Positions 49,898-60,900 of a DNA stretch of 64,000 nucleotides are shown in pieces. The position numbers and the translations under genes were made by a program. Source of the stretch: Yponomeuta sedellus (lineage: Eukaryota; Arthropoda; Insecta; Lepidoptera; Yponomeutidae); assembly GCA_934045075.1 (NCBI GenBank), contig OW203725.1, positions 2,570,775-2,634,774 on the forward strand, given 5' to 3'. Each line of letters begins with the position of its first letter. Within the stretch, counting starts at the first letter, position 1. The notes under the pieces were generated by a model. The model was not told the origin of the DNA. It searched no databases and saw nothing but the letters and a program-made list of their open reading frames with translations.

Positions 49898-50277
49898 GAA
49901 GCTCGGTTCGCCTAGGCCACGACTAGGCGAACCGAGTGATTGGAATCAATCACTTGGTTAAGCAACAACAGGCGCGGTCAGGTACGGGATGAGTGAGCGT
50001 CCCGTGACTACCGCTAGTGGCATTTTTCACTTCCGTGCTTCGCAAGGCACGCTAAGCCGTTGGTGCCGGCTGTCATATAATGGCAGTCGTTAAGCCATGT
50101 CAGAGTCCTTATGGGCGGCTTAATAACTTCTGACAGTAAGGCCCGCCACTGTCTTACAATCCTCCACCAACCCGGACTTGGCCCCCGTGGTGGAGTATGG
50201 CCTAACCTTCCTGCGATGTAGGAAGAGACCCGTGCCCCAGTAGTGGGGACATATAAGGGTTGATAACGATGATAACG
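49898..50277 (+). mobile_element. Family B SINE, full length, 11-bp target duplication, 5' hairpin
   Basis: ATTACTATTTA flanks both sides (49887..49897, 50278..50288). The 5' end has TCGGTTCGCCTAG facing CTAGGCGAACCGA across CCACGA-type spacer, an inverted copy of the first ~13 bp. Head, body and TAAGGGTTGATAACGATGAT end are complete. Confidence 0.92.
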
Positions 50278-50288
50278 ATTACTATTTA

Positions 50289-50780
50289 TAGACAACTTAA
50301 TAGCGGAGATAGCGGGCGAATCTCGTAACCTCTCTACCAGGAGCCTGTTACATAAAACTACAATTCATGATTTACTATGACAATTCCATGTACATTGCAA
50401 AGTCGTTAAACCCATAGATTAACAAGTCGAAGTTGTTAAGCACGTCGAATTGCCAAAATAAACTACTGTAGTTTTAAGAAACTCTAGGCAGCCTCTAACA
50501 GGAAGGAGTGAAGAGCTAAAAGTTTTGAGAAAAGTAAAAAAAAAAAACGCTTTTTGCACATTGGTTGCTCCCAAGACCAAATCGAACTACACAAAACCAC
50601 TCACCTTTGTGAAAAAAATATCAAATAAACACCCCATCGTAACACTATAAATACTTACTCGTCATAAATTCTCAGCTTAATTTTTTTCACGGAATTCAAT
50701 ACGGTCAACTTTAATAAAAAGATCAACCGAACAGAAAAAATAGAAAGCGTTTATTGAAATAATTAAAAAATATACATAAC
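50289..50780. other. Unassigned intergenic sequence
   Basis: No feature recognised. Confidence 0.3.
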
Positions 50781-50962
50781 TACATACATACATACATACA
50801 TACATACATACATACATACATACATACATACATACATACATACATACATACATACATACATACATACATACATACATACATACATACATACATACATACA
50901 TACATACATACATACATACATACATACATACATACATACATACATACATACATACATACATA
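50781..50962. repeat. (CATA)n array, about 45 units
   Basis: Antisense tail of the LINE H end that starts at 50959. Confidence 0.95.
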
Positions 50963-51032
50963 ACCTCACGCCTGTATCTCAGAGGGGTAGGCAGAGACCA
51001 GGGACTGCCACTTGCCACGATCCTGACAGATC
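50963..51032 (-). pseudogene. LINE H 3' end, antisense, 70 bp
   Basis: CCTCACGCCTGTATCTCAGA, GGTAGGCAGAGACCAGGGAC and GCCACGATCCTGACAGATC. Confidence 0.8.
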
Positions 51033-51345
51033 AATAAAAAAAATAAGTAATATAAACATATTTTAACTGGAAGTATAGTTTGACTAACGATACCTTCACT
51101 GTTTGAATAGCGCAAGAGACTTCGGAATAAGGTGCCAATGCAAAATGTACTCTCTATATCTCTCGAAGATAGATTCCAGACAAAGTGATCGAGTTAAAAG
51201 CAAAGGCAACTTTGTCTTGCATAGAAGCGTTCTTCGCATAGTAATGTGGAGCTTTAGAGGCCGAAGTGTCGACTCAATGGCATTGCTTTTCAAATTAGTA
51301 GCCAAAGGGAAATAACGCAAGCATTACTAAGGGATAGATGGATGG
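51033..51345. other. Unassigned intergenic sequence
   Basis: Frames of ~70 codons exist on both strands (51096..51320) without recognisable motifs. Confidence 0.3.
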
Positions 51346-51701
51346 CAAAGCGCTCGTGGCTCGATTCGACTAATCGAGTGATTGGAATCAATCACTTGAT
51401 CAGGATGTCAGATGCAGGATGGGCGACCGTCCAGTGACTACTGCTAGTGGCATTTTTCCGAGCGCTTCCGTGCTTCGCAAGGTAAGTTAAGCCGTTGGTA
51501 CCGGCTGTCATGTAATGGCAGTCGTTAAGCAATGTCAGAGGCCTTATGGGCGGTGTGATAACTTCTGATAGTAAAGGCCTGCCACTGTCTTACAATCCTC
51601 CACCAACCCGGACTTGGCCCCCGTGGTGGAGTATGGCCTAACCTTCCTGCGATATAAGAAGACCCGTGCCCCAGCATTGGGGACTTACAAGGGTTGATAT
51701 C
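51346..51701 (+). mobile_element. Family B SINE, full length, 11-bp target duplication
   Basis: TAGATGGATGG at 51335..51345 and 51702..51712. Head CGAGTGATTGGAATCAATCA, GCAGGATGGGCGACCGTCC; end AAGGGTTGATATC. Part of the 5S A-box region (GTTAAGCAAC) is deleted. Confidence 0.92.
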
Positions 51702-51749
51702 TAGATGGATGGACACAAAATATATAGTACTAGGTTTATACAGCAGCTA

Positions 51750-51870
51750 GTGGCACCTGCCGGCAAATGCTGGATGCGGCAAGCTAAAGGCAGGGCGCTA
51801 TTGGCCCTTATTAGGGGAGGGCTAAGTCCAGCAGTGGACTACATAATATTGCCTAAAGAAGAAGAAGTGG
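51750..51870 (+). pseudogene. LINE G 3' end
   Basis: CCTGCCGGCAAATGCTGGAT, GCGGCAAGCTAAAGGCAGGG and GGGGAGGGCTAAGTCCAGCA; in-frame stop in the conserved GYVQQW (TAA). Confidence 0.78.
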
Positions 51871-51922
51871 GACATATACTAGACAGGTAAAGAAACGACA
51901 GTACTTAATAAGTATAATGCCC

Positions 51923-52087
51923 ATACTATTTTTATTTTTAATGCACTAACCCGCGCTAAGGACAATTTAAAAAACCTTTTTAGAGGCTAAAAATTCCACC
52001 CATGACCTCTGGTACGGATAGCCAGAGGTCGCGGGTTCGAATCCCGGCATGGGTGGATTTTTTAGCCTCTAAATAGGTTTTTAAAAG
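51923..52087. mobile_element. Family A fold-back with 8-bp target duplication
   Basis: The minus tail ATACTATTTTTATTTTTAAT ... TTCCACCCATGACCTCTGG turns into plus TACGGATAGCCAGAGGTCGC ... GGTTTTTAAAAG. TAATGCCC at 51915..51922 and 52088..52095. Confidence 0.87.
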
Positions 52088-52263
52088 TAATGCCCGACTA
52101 ATAACTTGACCAAATGACTTCGATATAACTTGGACGTATTGTACTGGCACTAAATCCTGACGAAATGCTACGAGCAACAATTCACGTATCACCAACGTGT
52201 CAACAACTGTGCTTCTCGCATCTATACACTGCGTTATAAATATAAAAAATATATTAATATGAA

Positions 52264-52625
52264 GCGCTCGTGGCCTAGGCGAACCGAGTGATTGGAATCA
52301 ATCACTTGGTTAAGCAACAACAGGCGCGGTCAAGTACAGGATGGGTGAGCGTCCCGTGACTACCGCTAGTGGCATTTTTCCGAGCGCTTACGTGCTTCGC
52401 AAGTCACGCTAAGCCGTTGGTGCCGGCTGTCATATAATGGCAGTCGTTAAGCCATGTCAGAGGCCTTATGGGCGGCTTGATAACTTCTGACAGTAAGGCC
52501 CGCCACTGTCTTAAAATCCTCCACCAACCCGGACTTGCCCCCCGTGGTGGAGTATGGCCTAACATTCCTGCGATGCAGGAAAAGACCCGGGCCCCAGCAG
52601 TGGGGACATACAAGGGTTGATAACG
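52264..52625 (+). mobile_element. Family B 5S-like SINE, reference full-length copy
   Basis: 362 bp with 13-bp duplication ATATTAATATGAA (52251..52263, 52626..52638). The head (first ~110 bp) includes ATCACTTGGTTAAGCAACAA, CAGGCGCGGTCAAGTACAGG and ATGGGTGAGCGTCCCGTGA. In 5S rRNA the corresponding run is GATCACCGAAGTTAAGCAAC ... GGCGCGGTTAGTACTTGGAT and GGGTGACCGCC, that is, the internal promoter (A box, intermediate element, C box). The middle is family-specific. The 3' end GGGGACATACAAGGGTTGAT is LINE-like. Such heads define the 5S-derived (SINE3) class. Confidence 0.9.
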
Positions 52626-52710
52626 ATATTAATATGAAAATATGAATATTATGAAATAAACAATAAAGAATAATTTTTTATTTAATTTCTTACATTGGGA
52701 ACTTCATATA

Positions 52711-53023
52711 TACTATTTTTATTTTTAATGCACTAACCCGTGCTAAGAATAGTATAATCATGTGGGTACAGAGATATCATTTCGATGTAAAAACCTAACT
52801 GCAAAGTAGGTAGTCGGGGCTGTAAGTGGTGCAATTTACTTCAGCGAGATGTCGCTGCCTGTACGTAATACAAAGAATAGTGTAAAGAGGTTCGAAATTT
52901 CACTGATGCCGGTGAGTCGCCCATTAGCTCAGTTGGTTAGAGCGCTGGCACGGATAGCCAGAGGTCGCGGGTTCGAATCCCGGCATGGGTAGAATTTTTA
53001 GCCTCTAAATAGGTTTTTTAAAA
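52711..53023. mobile_element. Family A fold-back, long plus arm
   Basis: Minus tail piece TACTATTTTTATTTTTAATG to CCGTGCTAAG, then a plus copy beginning AATAGTATAATCATGTGGGT with complete core (GCGGGTTCGAATCCCGGCAT) to GGTTTTTTA. Flanks ACTTCATATATA and ACTTTATATATA are an imperfect target duplication. Confidence 0.85.
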
Positions 53024-53122
53024 ACTTTATATATATTACTAATTATTTAAACAAAACATCAAAAGTAATACTAAATTAATAAATAATATACTAACATAAA
53101 TATGAAAAGAAAATATTCTTAG

Positions 53123-53450
53123 AGCGGTGGCGGCGGGGTGGAAGAAAGTCAGCTTCTCATTCGAATGATCGTGGGTTCGAATCGCGGCATCTAGGTACCA
53201 ATGATTTTGTTTTCTGAGCTACGTATATTTGTGAAGTTATGGTAGCAATACCAATCGCTAACTGTGAAAAAAAAATCGAGAGGAAACCTGAATGTTGGAA
53301 GTGTTCAATTACCTCAGCGCTTCAAATTGCCAATCTGCGGTGGGCACGCGTGGTAAATAAACCCATAGTCTCTCTCTCTCTCTGTGAGAGAAGGCCTGTG
53401 CCCTGCGGTAGGCCATTATATGCCCTATAGTATACTAATATAGGCTACAT
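53123..53450 (+). mobile_element. Family D SINE, full length
   Basis: Diverged tRNA-like head (GTGGGTTCGAATCGCGGCAT), middle GGTACCAATGATTTTGTTTT and GAGAGGAAACCTGAATGTTG, 3' part GCGGTGGGCACGCGTGGTAA to GCCCTGCGGTAGGCCATTAT. Confidence 0.8.
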
Positions 53451-53934
53451 AAAAAACCATAACTTACAAATACAAATACAAATACTTTATTTGTGAAAAC
53501 TTAGTGCTGCGATTACTGCGTGACCGATCCACGCGCCGCTACCATCCCCAACAACAACAAGAAAATAAAGTATTAAAGTCATAACATTTATATTAATACA
53601 AGCAGAACGCATTAGGCCAGGGGAAATGGGTCCGTACACACACGAGTATTGTGCTGTTGGAAAAATGATATAATATTGTTGCGCATTGTGGCCGGAACAC
53701 TGCCGGCCCGCCCTAAAGCCAAAACCGGCAAAGATTAGGTAGGCTGCGAAAGCTAGACAGGATAAATGACCTAATGCCTAAGGCATGACGTCTGCCATAT
53801 TGCATTTGCACTTTTTCGTGCATTAAATTAATAATATTAACAATACTCTCTCTGAGCGAAGGCCTATGCCTTGCAATGAGACATAGGTTACATAAAAAGA
53901 AATGATAAATCGTTTTGACTGGATAGCAACGTTA
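53451..53934. other. Unassigned, with a short D-like end
   Basis: CTCTCTCTGAGCGAAGGCCT at 53844 is a D 3' fragment. The rest is unassigned. Confidence 0.4.
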
Positions 53935-54150
53935 GATAGATAGATAAATCATTTATTTACATAAGACACACACACGTATACAAAGTGAAGCCATAGGAAT
54001 CTAGTTACAAGTCACAGCACGAAGAAATCATAAACAAAGAAAACAGTAGCATACATCTAAATATATTTTTCATCTATGCTAGATTGTTTACGCAGCTGGT
54101 AACACTCCCGCAACACATGCTGAGTCGAGTCCACTTTAGGGACTCAATAC
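53935..54150 (-). repeat. Antisense LINE 3' end with GATA tail
   Basis: GATAGATAGATAAATCATTT, ACATAAGACACACACACGTA and AACACATGCTGAGTCGAGTC. It shares pieces with 13320..13700, suggesting one LINE family in both places. Confidence 0.5.
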
Positions 54151-55499
54151 TGAAAACCAATATCTGTTATTAATGTTGTTTAAATTTTTATAATTGATGT
54201 TTTTATTTTTTACGTATAATTGTTTCTATTGTTTTTACTTGTGTTCGTATTTAATTTCATTGTTATTAGTCCGTTTCGGTGTGTTCGTTTTTAGTGTTGT
54301 GTTCGTAAATAAATATACTTTTTTTTCTTCTTTTTCTCAGCTTATGTTACTCCTACTAAGACAAATTAGGTAGGGCCCAGCATAAATTTTAAGATGGAGC
54401 TTAACCAGCACCAACACCAACGTCTCATTATGTCATTTTGATAATTGGGCATCTAAATATTTTTTACATCTATGCTAGGTGGTTTATGCACCGTATGAAA
54501 CCCCTAATTAGACATGAAAAGTGAAGTGACCGCTCAGACGATTTACATCCTCGTAAACATTTTTAGATTGAGGAAACTTGTCCACTTATTATAGTCGGTC
54601 TAATCGACAAAAAAGGCTTACAAACAGAACCTAGATAATGGTAACAGGGATAGATAACTTAAATAATTTCGAGAATCCGTGGAGAGCTAACACAATGTCG
54701 ATTCTAGACAAACTACTAACCTATTCTTTGCCCGCACCGCCCTCCGCGAGACAAATCGCCTGGCTGGCCATTTGTCAAAATGTCTGCATCCGCTTACTGA
54801 AAGCGGTCATTGTTAACATAGCCATACTTACCATCTAACCACTTCATGGCCTCGCGACCTTATTCCTGCAAGCTTAGATCAGAATTTTCTCCAACCAGTA
54901 GGTATTGTCTAAGGTTGCAGTGAAGGATAAAAGGTTCTATGTGACACAATGAAGTATTTTTCGGTGTACTGTGGAGGGAAACGCGTGGTCGGGAGTGTCC
55001 TGAAGCCATTTTCTCTTTCTTATCCGGTCCTCTTTTCTTGTGTTCTTTTTATGATGATAATGCTTCGGCCTTTGTGGCGGAGAAAATGCGAGATTTTGTG
55101 TATTTATTGGTAGCAGATTGTACGAAAAAACATGGTTAGTCTTTTTCTGGTGATTAACATTGAGATTATACTAATGCAGTTCCCGAAACACTTCGCAGAG
55201 TTTGCTATTTTTACATTACGTATTTGTCTCACTTTTAGGCGCTGAAGTGCGAATTGCGTTTGATTTTTGACATGTCATGTATTCATAAACATACATTTTT
55301 GTCACACATTACGTATCTGTAAAAATAATTTTTGTACTTTATGAAGTATGTAAGATGTTCGTACAAGTAATAAATTTCTTTATTCTAAAAAAAAAAAAAG
55401 ATTTAGACGCCCAGGTTTCCTCACGAGGTTTTCCTTCACAATCGGCTTGTGCACTTGAGTTTGAGTTTTAAAACAACGTTATTTCTCAGATTCATGGTA
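54151..55499. other. Unassigned intergenic sequence
   Basis: The largest stretch without a recognised repeat outside the Sox locus. A 66-codon frame at 54638 has no motif. A poly(A) run at 55387 ends an apparent 3' end (GTAATAAATTTCTTTATTCT), so a polyadenylated retroposon may finish there. Confidence 0.35.
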
Positions 55500-55700
55500 T
55501 ATCCGGACGATGCAGCATGGGCAGGCCCTCCACCAGATCAGACCAGTCAGACCATACGTCAGACCAGCAACTCCCGCGACTCCCCGCCACCTGTATGACG
55601 ACTTGGTGGCGGGGAGTCGCTGGATGCGGATGGAAACGACCGGAAAGCTTGGTAAACCACGAGGAAGGCCTGCAGTAGGCGTCGAGTGCCTGATGATGAT
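55500..55700 (+). pseudogene. LINE C-terminal relic with (ATG)n tail
   Basis: PRHLYDDLVAGSRWMRMETT and GKPRGRPAVG are diverged forms of the RPPTRW-DDL...G..WMR layout. It ends GCCTGATGATGATGATGAT. GGGCAGGCCCTCCACCAGAT at 55517 also occurs near 2390 in complement. Confidence 0.6.
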
Positions 55701-55766
55701 GATGATATTATTAGAGTTTACATACTTCGGTATTTCTTAATGATTCGCATACTCATATATTGAACG

Positions 55767-55918
55767 GATCAAATCACGACTATTTATTAGGTAAAACGTA
55801 ATTACCTTATTTCCCGACGACGTTTCGGCAGCGTTACAGTTGCCGTGGTCTCGGTAGACTGAAGTGGCGAATACAGTAATTAGGTTTTGCGTAATAAATA
55901 ATTTCGATTTGACTAGTT
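55767..55918. mobile_element. Family R palindromic element related to Penelope-like ends
   Basis: GGATCAAATCACGACTATTT and AATAAATAATTTCGATTTGA are the inverted edges. The core GTTTCGGCAGCGTTACAGTT-GCCGTGGTCTCGG follows the layout of the Penelope-like end TTTCGGCACTTTTTCAGGTG-CCGTGGTCCCGG at 16035. Confidence 0.68.
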
Positions 55919-55966
55919 TAATGTATAGTAACTATTTACACCAGGAAGAAGGAAGGAAGAAGCGGT

Positions 55967-56355
55967 GGTAGCTCAGTGGGTAGAACCATTGACTGGCAAG
56001 CGAGAGCCCCAGGTTCGATCCCGAGTGCGGGCATGTACCAATGACTTTGTTTAATTTCAAAGTTACGTACATTTGCGAATTTGTCGTCGCAATACCACAC
56101 GCTAACTGTAAAGGAAAACATCGTGAGGAAACCCGCGGTTTGGTTGGCTCCACACGTATTGACTAGTCTTTCCTGTGGGCTAGACCGACTAAGCTGTCAG
56201 GATGGTATAGGTGCTGGGCAAGCCTAAACCATCTATAAATACCATGTCCCAGGCATTACAGCGTCGGAGTGGTCCCTTCAACCATCTAGTGTGAGTGAGG
56301 ATACCACTGGACGCTGTACAAATCATCTCATTAAGTAGATGCAAAAAGGCCAAAT
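55967..56355 (+). mobile_element. Family C tRNA-derived SINE, full length
   Basis: GCGGTGGTAGCTCAGTGGGT, AGGTTCGATCCCGAGTGCGG, to GATGCAAAAAGGCCAAATTA. About 389 bp, colinear with 48790..49182. Confidence 0.87.
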
Positions 56356-57109
56356 TATTATTAACTATTTACACCAATAAGTTATTAAGATACAAAATAA
56401 TACATGTCACAGAATAGATATTAGGATAAAAATGTCAATACAAAATAAAATAGTTACAAAACATGTCACACTTAATAAAAAAAAAAATAATGAACAGTAC
56501 GATATCGAATAAATATTTACATAATAATATTTATATATTATTTACATACTTCGTTTCACGAAATTGCTCGCTTATACAATAAAAATGTCGGAGGCTCCGT
56601 TAAACGTTTGTCCTGTTTGTCACAGAGTTCAGAGTCAGGATATTGTATTGAAAACTAAATCCTGAAAGCGAGGACTGAAACTGTATTAAAACATACAAAC
56701 AAAAGTTCTTATCGGTGTTGTCTCGCGAAAAACGCGTTTGACATTTTTCGCGATAAAGCTGTTGCGCAGATATAAAGCAAAGTTGTGAATACTTTGTGAA
56801 TACGCCGTGGTTGGACTCAGTTAAATAAATAACCAGATTGGCATGGCTGAAAGATTGATATCGCATTGTTTTTGTACTGAAAATCGAGTGCGAAAAACAA
56901 AGTTTAATACTTTTTTTGGTTGTTTTCAACGCGTTGCAACATGCACAATGTTTTGTTTACGCAGAATTTTATTAAGACGTTTTCGCATCGTATTCATTAA
57001 TACATTTTGTTGTCCATGTACTGTCACGAGTCACGTATAGGTCACGTATTTCATTTTACTTACTAACTTCTGAACTTTGCTCAAATATATATATAACTAA
57101 CAGTGTATC
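56356..57109. other. Unassigned sequence
   Basis: A short frame at 56586..56666 (MSEAPLNVCPVCHRVQSQDI) has one CxxC pair but stops after 26 codons. A cysteine-rich frame at 56843 is not recognisable. Neither is called. Confidence 0.3.
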
Positions 57110-57165
57110 TGCCTGCAGTTTTTCGTAGATCGTCATCCCATCTGATCCGAGGGCGTCCTACGCTA
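57110..57165 (-). pseudogene. LINE G fragment, antisense
   Basis: CTGCCTGCAGTTTTTCGTAG, ATCGTCATCCCATCTGATCC and GAGGGCGTCCTA: the WDDDLRKTAGR-type codons in complement. Confidence 0.65.
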
Positions 57166-58034
57166 CCTTTGCCGAGTCGCGGTCTCCACTCAAGAACACG
57201 TGTACTCCAACGGTTGTCGGTTCTTTAAGCTTACGTCAGTTTTTTTATGTCATTTAAGCTCCGAGGAAATGGCCCCATGCAGCCGATGATTAGCGAGTGA
57301 TTAGCGCATCATTCAGTCGGAACGATTGGTGTAGTTAATAAGCATTCGTCACTTTAAACAGTTTAAAACATTTAAAAATGTGTAGAGCTTACGATCGTTC
57401 CGATCTGTTAATTAGCCCTGGTTTCTAGTACACTAACAAGCCGTTAATCTACTGAATAGCTGTCAGTTGGCCAAAGTGCATACAAAAATACATTTGACAG
57501 CTGTTAACAGAAGATTAAAAGACAGGAGACACTAACAAGTGTACGAGAAACTGGAGGTACTACTGGGGGAGTAATTTCAGCTGTTCTTTTTATTTACTCA
57601 CTTTTACATTCATGAATCGATACTGGGGGTAATAAAAATATTTATCTGTATAGATACCCACCTATTGGTCAAATTTGGAATGTCTCATAAATAATAATAT
57701 TAATAATATTGCTATATAATATAGCGGAATAGCTAGCTGTTCCGGCTAACTTCGTACCGCTATAGTTTATAGGGTTCTTGTTACCATAGCAACGCAATAA
57801 ATATCTTATAGTTTTGCTTAAAAAAGTTTACGGTAACAATCAAATATAATCCCACAGGAACGCATTACCGAGAATCCAGTATAATTATGTCTCAATTCAG
57901 ATTTTCGTCTATCTTTATGCCACTTTTCATGAACCACCATTTAGCCGTTATTGTGTGAATGAGTAACAAACATCTTCACAAACTTTCACATTTATAATAT
58001 TAGTAGTCTTATAAGATTTTTCCAGTCACATATT
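57166..58034. other. Unassigned intergenic sequence
   Basis: TAATTAGCCCTGGTTTCTAG and CAGGAGACACTAACAAGTGT (57410, 57522) are weak inverted echoes, possibly a degenerate MITE. No gene. Confidence 0.3.
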
Positions 58035-58150
58035 ATGCGAACACAAAAATGGCGGCAGCAATGGCGTCGGCGTCACTTCCGGGCAAACCGGAAATGGCCG
58101 GACACAGCCGCCATTAGGGGAAGCGGCGTGAAAAGCCGCCAGCAGCGGCG
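58035..58150. promoter_or_regulatory. CpG-rich segment with ETS- and YY1-like sites, possible promoter
   Basis: AAAATGGCGGCAGCAATGGC resembles YY1/Pho sites. CACTTCCGGGCAAACCGGAAAT contains two facing ETS cores. Further ATGGCCGG and GCCGCCATT follow. The same combination marks TATA-less promoters in other animals. A 22-codon frame from the first ATG stops at TAG. No transcript evidence is available. Confidence 0.35.
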
Positions 58151-58472
58151 GGAAAAATTACTACTTAGTGTTTTGAAATTATAATCCGCCGTGAAATTTA
58201 CCTACCTGGTGTTTTAGAAAGATCATTGTAAGTTACCCTTACGCCCTGTTAAATAAGGGTGTGTTAAAACGATCGGTAAATATGGGTGTGTTACAATTAG
58301 ATACCGTTAAAATTACGATTAAATCAAATCAATTGAAATAAACCAAAGGACTCTATTAAAAATTACACAGAAATTGTGACTAACTGAACATTACAAGTTA
58401 AACTAGGTGTCCATTTCAAAAGCTTGATCTCTTTGAAGAAAAATTGGACAAAATACTCTTAATAAATATTTT
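58151..58472. other. Unassigned intergenic sequence
   Basis: A short duplicated phrase, AAATAAGGGTGTGTTA and AAATATGGGTGTGTTA, at 58250 and 58277. Nothing else. Confidence 0.3.
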
Positions 58473-58745
58473 GGTTCTCTGCCTTTTCACAGAAAAAAAT
58501 TCGGCCGATTATCATTTGGCAACTAACGTTTCGAAGAATATTATTTTGCGGAATAATCATTTGCCAACTTTTCTTATATTTTCTTTTTATTTCCCAACCT
58601 CGCAGTTGCCAACTGTTTGTTTGGTTTGCTTTTTATAATGACGACTTTCAAAATGCCAACTTTTAAGCAGCATATTATGTTTTACTTAGCGTACATAATA
58701 TTTATTCAGTCGGCCGATTTTTTTTCTGCAAAAAGGCAGAGAACC
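58473..58745. mobile_element. Family S element, 273 bp, with ~36-bp inverted ends
   Basis: GGTTCTCTGCCTTTTCACAG-AAAAAAATTCGGCCGA is inverted at 58709..58745 (TCGGCCGATTTTTTTTCTGC-AAAAAGGCAGAGAACC). The interior has no long frame. The following GCGCTCCGCTACGCTACGCG stretch may belong to a second element. Confidence 0.7.
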
Positions 58746-59944
58746 TTCCGTCTTAATGTTCAACCTAACACGCTCCTTCGCGCTCCGCTACGCTACGCGC
58801 TTCGTCGCACCTATATTTTTGTTGTCGCAGATTGAGTTTCGTCGGCCACCCCTCTAGCCAATCCCAGTAATATTTTTCTTAAATAAAAATGCATGTAAAT
58901 ATTGTTTTTTTTATCATTATATCAATGTACGAAAAGGGAACTATTACACTGACGAAAAGTTATTCGTCTAATAGTTGTTTGGCCTAGTAAAAGACTTAAC
59001 AAATAATAAATTCCCAAAACGTTTTGAGTCATTATGATAATCAGCTTAACAATAATCCTACCAAATGAAACGTTGCCATACAAAAATTTGTAAATCGTTT
59101 GTTGTCAAAGTGAAAAATATGTGAAACGTTGGTTGGCAAATGATAATCAGCGTAACAATTTTCTGCGAAAAGGCGGGATACCAAATATTTTATTATGTCT
59201 TAATTACAATTATGTCTTAATATTTTTTATATATCTCTCAACTTATAGTTCAAAAGAGGTTCAGAGTTTATATATCTAAAAATATACGTTAATAGACGAT
59301 TTAATTTGTTAAAGATATTCCGTCTTATTTGTTTGAACATAATTTTTGAACCACTCCTCAAAGGCAGTTTAAATAATCTGTGGTAAAGGGGATAGTCGGA
59401 ACAACAGATTAGTTAAGATGCCTTTGAGAAGTGTTTTAGAGAAATCGTGTTTTTATAAGACAGATTGATTTAAACCCGTACTATATTGATGAAACAGAAC
59501 CGAACTCTCAGACAAAGCCAATCAGAAAATATTAATTTCACATACTCACACTAACACTCCGCGAAGAGTTCTCAATATCGCAATCCACTTCACCGACACT
59601 CCAACCTCCTTTGTCGAAAAATGCTGGCCGAATAAAAAACAATTCGAAATTCGAAATCAAAGCAAGAAAACAAAACGAAAATGGTGCGATTACATCTCGA
59701 CCACTCTTGTAGTTTCAAGTGGAGGTAACTTTTCTGTGAACTCTGGTTTTTACCAGCTATTTTAAGAGTGTAGGTCATACAAGAATGGTTTAATGTGTAA
59801 TACCCGCTGATTCTCACGGGGTGCTGTTTTGGTACAAACGCTAGAGGGAGCCTGTGAGGCTGCCCAAAAATGTGAGGTGCACCATGGATTTTCAGAAACG
59901 GGGAAGCAATACGGAATGTTAAAGTCAAATGTTTTTCTTCAAAT
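58746..59944. other. Unassigned sequence
   Basis: A 144-codon minus frame (60024 to 59590) begins inside a family B SINE and has no recognisable domain. GGTTGGCAAATGATAATCAG at 59131 echoes CCGATTATCATTTGGCAACT at 58504 in complement, so another MITE fragment is present. Confidence 0.35.
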
Positions 59945-60265
59945 TGACAACATCTTGTATGTCCCCACTGCTGGGCCACGGGTCTCTTCCTGCATCGCAG
60001 GAAGATTAGGCCATACTCCACCACAGGGGCCTAGTCCAGGTTGGTAGAGTACTGTAAGACACTAGCAGGCTTTACTTTCAGAACTTTTCAGGACGCGGCT
60101 ATAAGGCCTATGACATGGCTTAACGACTGCCATTGCATGACAGCCGGCACCAACGGCTTAACATGACTTGCGAAGCACGGAAGCGCTCGGAAAAAATGCC
60201 ACTGACCGTGCCTGTTGTTACATTACCCAATTGATCGATGCCACTTACTAGGCCACGAGCGTTTC
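59945..60265 (-). mobile_element. Family B SINE, diverged, nearly full length
   Basis: TTGTATGTCCCCACTGCTGG to AATTGATCGATGCCACTTAC-TAGGCCACGAGCG. The 5S-like head is partly deleted. Confidence 0.8.
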
Positions 60266-60362
60266 GTATCAGTGTTGCTGGCCCCGCTTGCATCAAATGC
60301 TGAGTCAGCTACCTGTTTGTGTCTGCGGAGATACAATGCCCTTCTAAATTGTAAATGTTTGT

Positions 60363-60437
60363 ACTATTTTTATTTTTAATGCACTAACCCGTGCTATGGA
60401 CAATTTAGAGGCTAAAACTTCCACCCATGCCAGGATA
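60363..60437 (-). mobile_element. Family A tail, truncated
   Basis: CTATTTTTATTTTTAATGCA to AAACTTCCACCCATGCCAGG, with a 12-bp deletion removing AAAAACCTATTT. Confidence 0.78.
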
Positions 60438-60744
60438 AATAATAATTTTCGTAAATGTTTGTTTTATATCCTATTCTTTGTTTTATAATATTTTTCTTTG
60501 TTCTCTCTTTTCTTATTTGTCTGTATTATATTAAAATCGTTATATTGTGTTATGCGTATTGTATCTTTGTGGCTTCAGATAAATGTCTCTCTCTCTCTCT
60601 CTCTGTATATTGTGCCAATTCCTCAACATTTTCCACAGATAGTTAATCTTAATAACATACATAAGGGACGCGGTACACAATGTACTTAATTACGATCTTA
60701 AATTGTCCAAACATAAAGCAAATATTTTAGTAAGACATAAATAG
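60438..60744. other. Unassigned, with a (CT)n run
   Basis: CTCTCTCTCTCTCTCTG at 60589..60605. No gene. Confidence 0.35.
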
Positions 60745-60900
60745 GGACACGTAGTGTAGGACGCCCTCCGACTAGGTGGGATTACGATATGCGAAAAACT
60801 GCAGGCAGATGCTGGATGCGGCAAGCTGAAGACAGGGCGCTTTGGCGCTCATTAGGGGAGGGCTATGTCCAGCAGTGGACTAATATAGCCTGAAAATTAT
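60745..60900 (+). pseudogene. LINE G, best-preserved C-terminal coding end
   Basis: An uninterrupted frame reads RPPTRWDYDMRKTAGRCWMR, then QAEDRALWRSLGEGYVQQWT-NIA and a TGA. This is the conserved tail of many insect non-LTR retrotransposon ORF2 proteins, downstream of the lost reverse transcriptase. The tail is ATTATGATGATGAAA. It identifies the G fragments elsewhere as pieces of one LINE family. Confidence 0.87.

Noticed and set aside
52264..52380. A genuine 5S rRNA gene
   Set aside because: Only the internal promoter part resembles 5S. The 5' part and the 3' stem do not pair as in 5S, and the segment is fused to a SINE body.
59590..60024. 144-codon minus frame as a gene
   Set aside because: It starts in a family B SINE, has no recognisable domain, and is of a length that chance explains.
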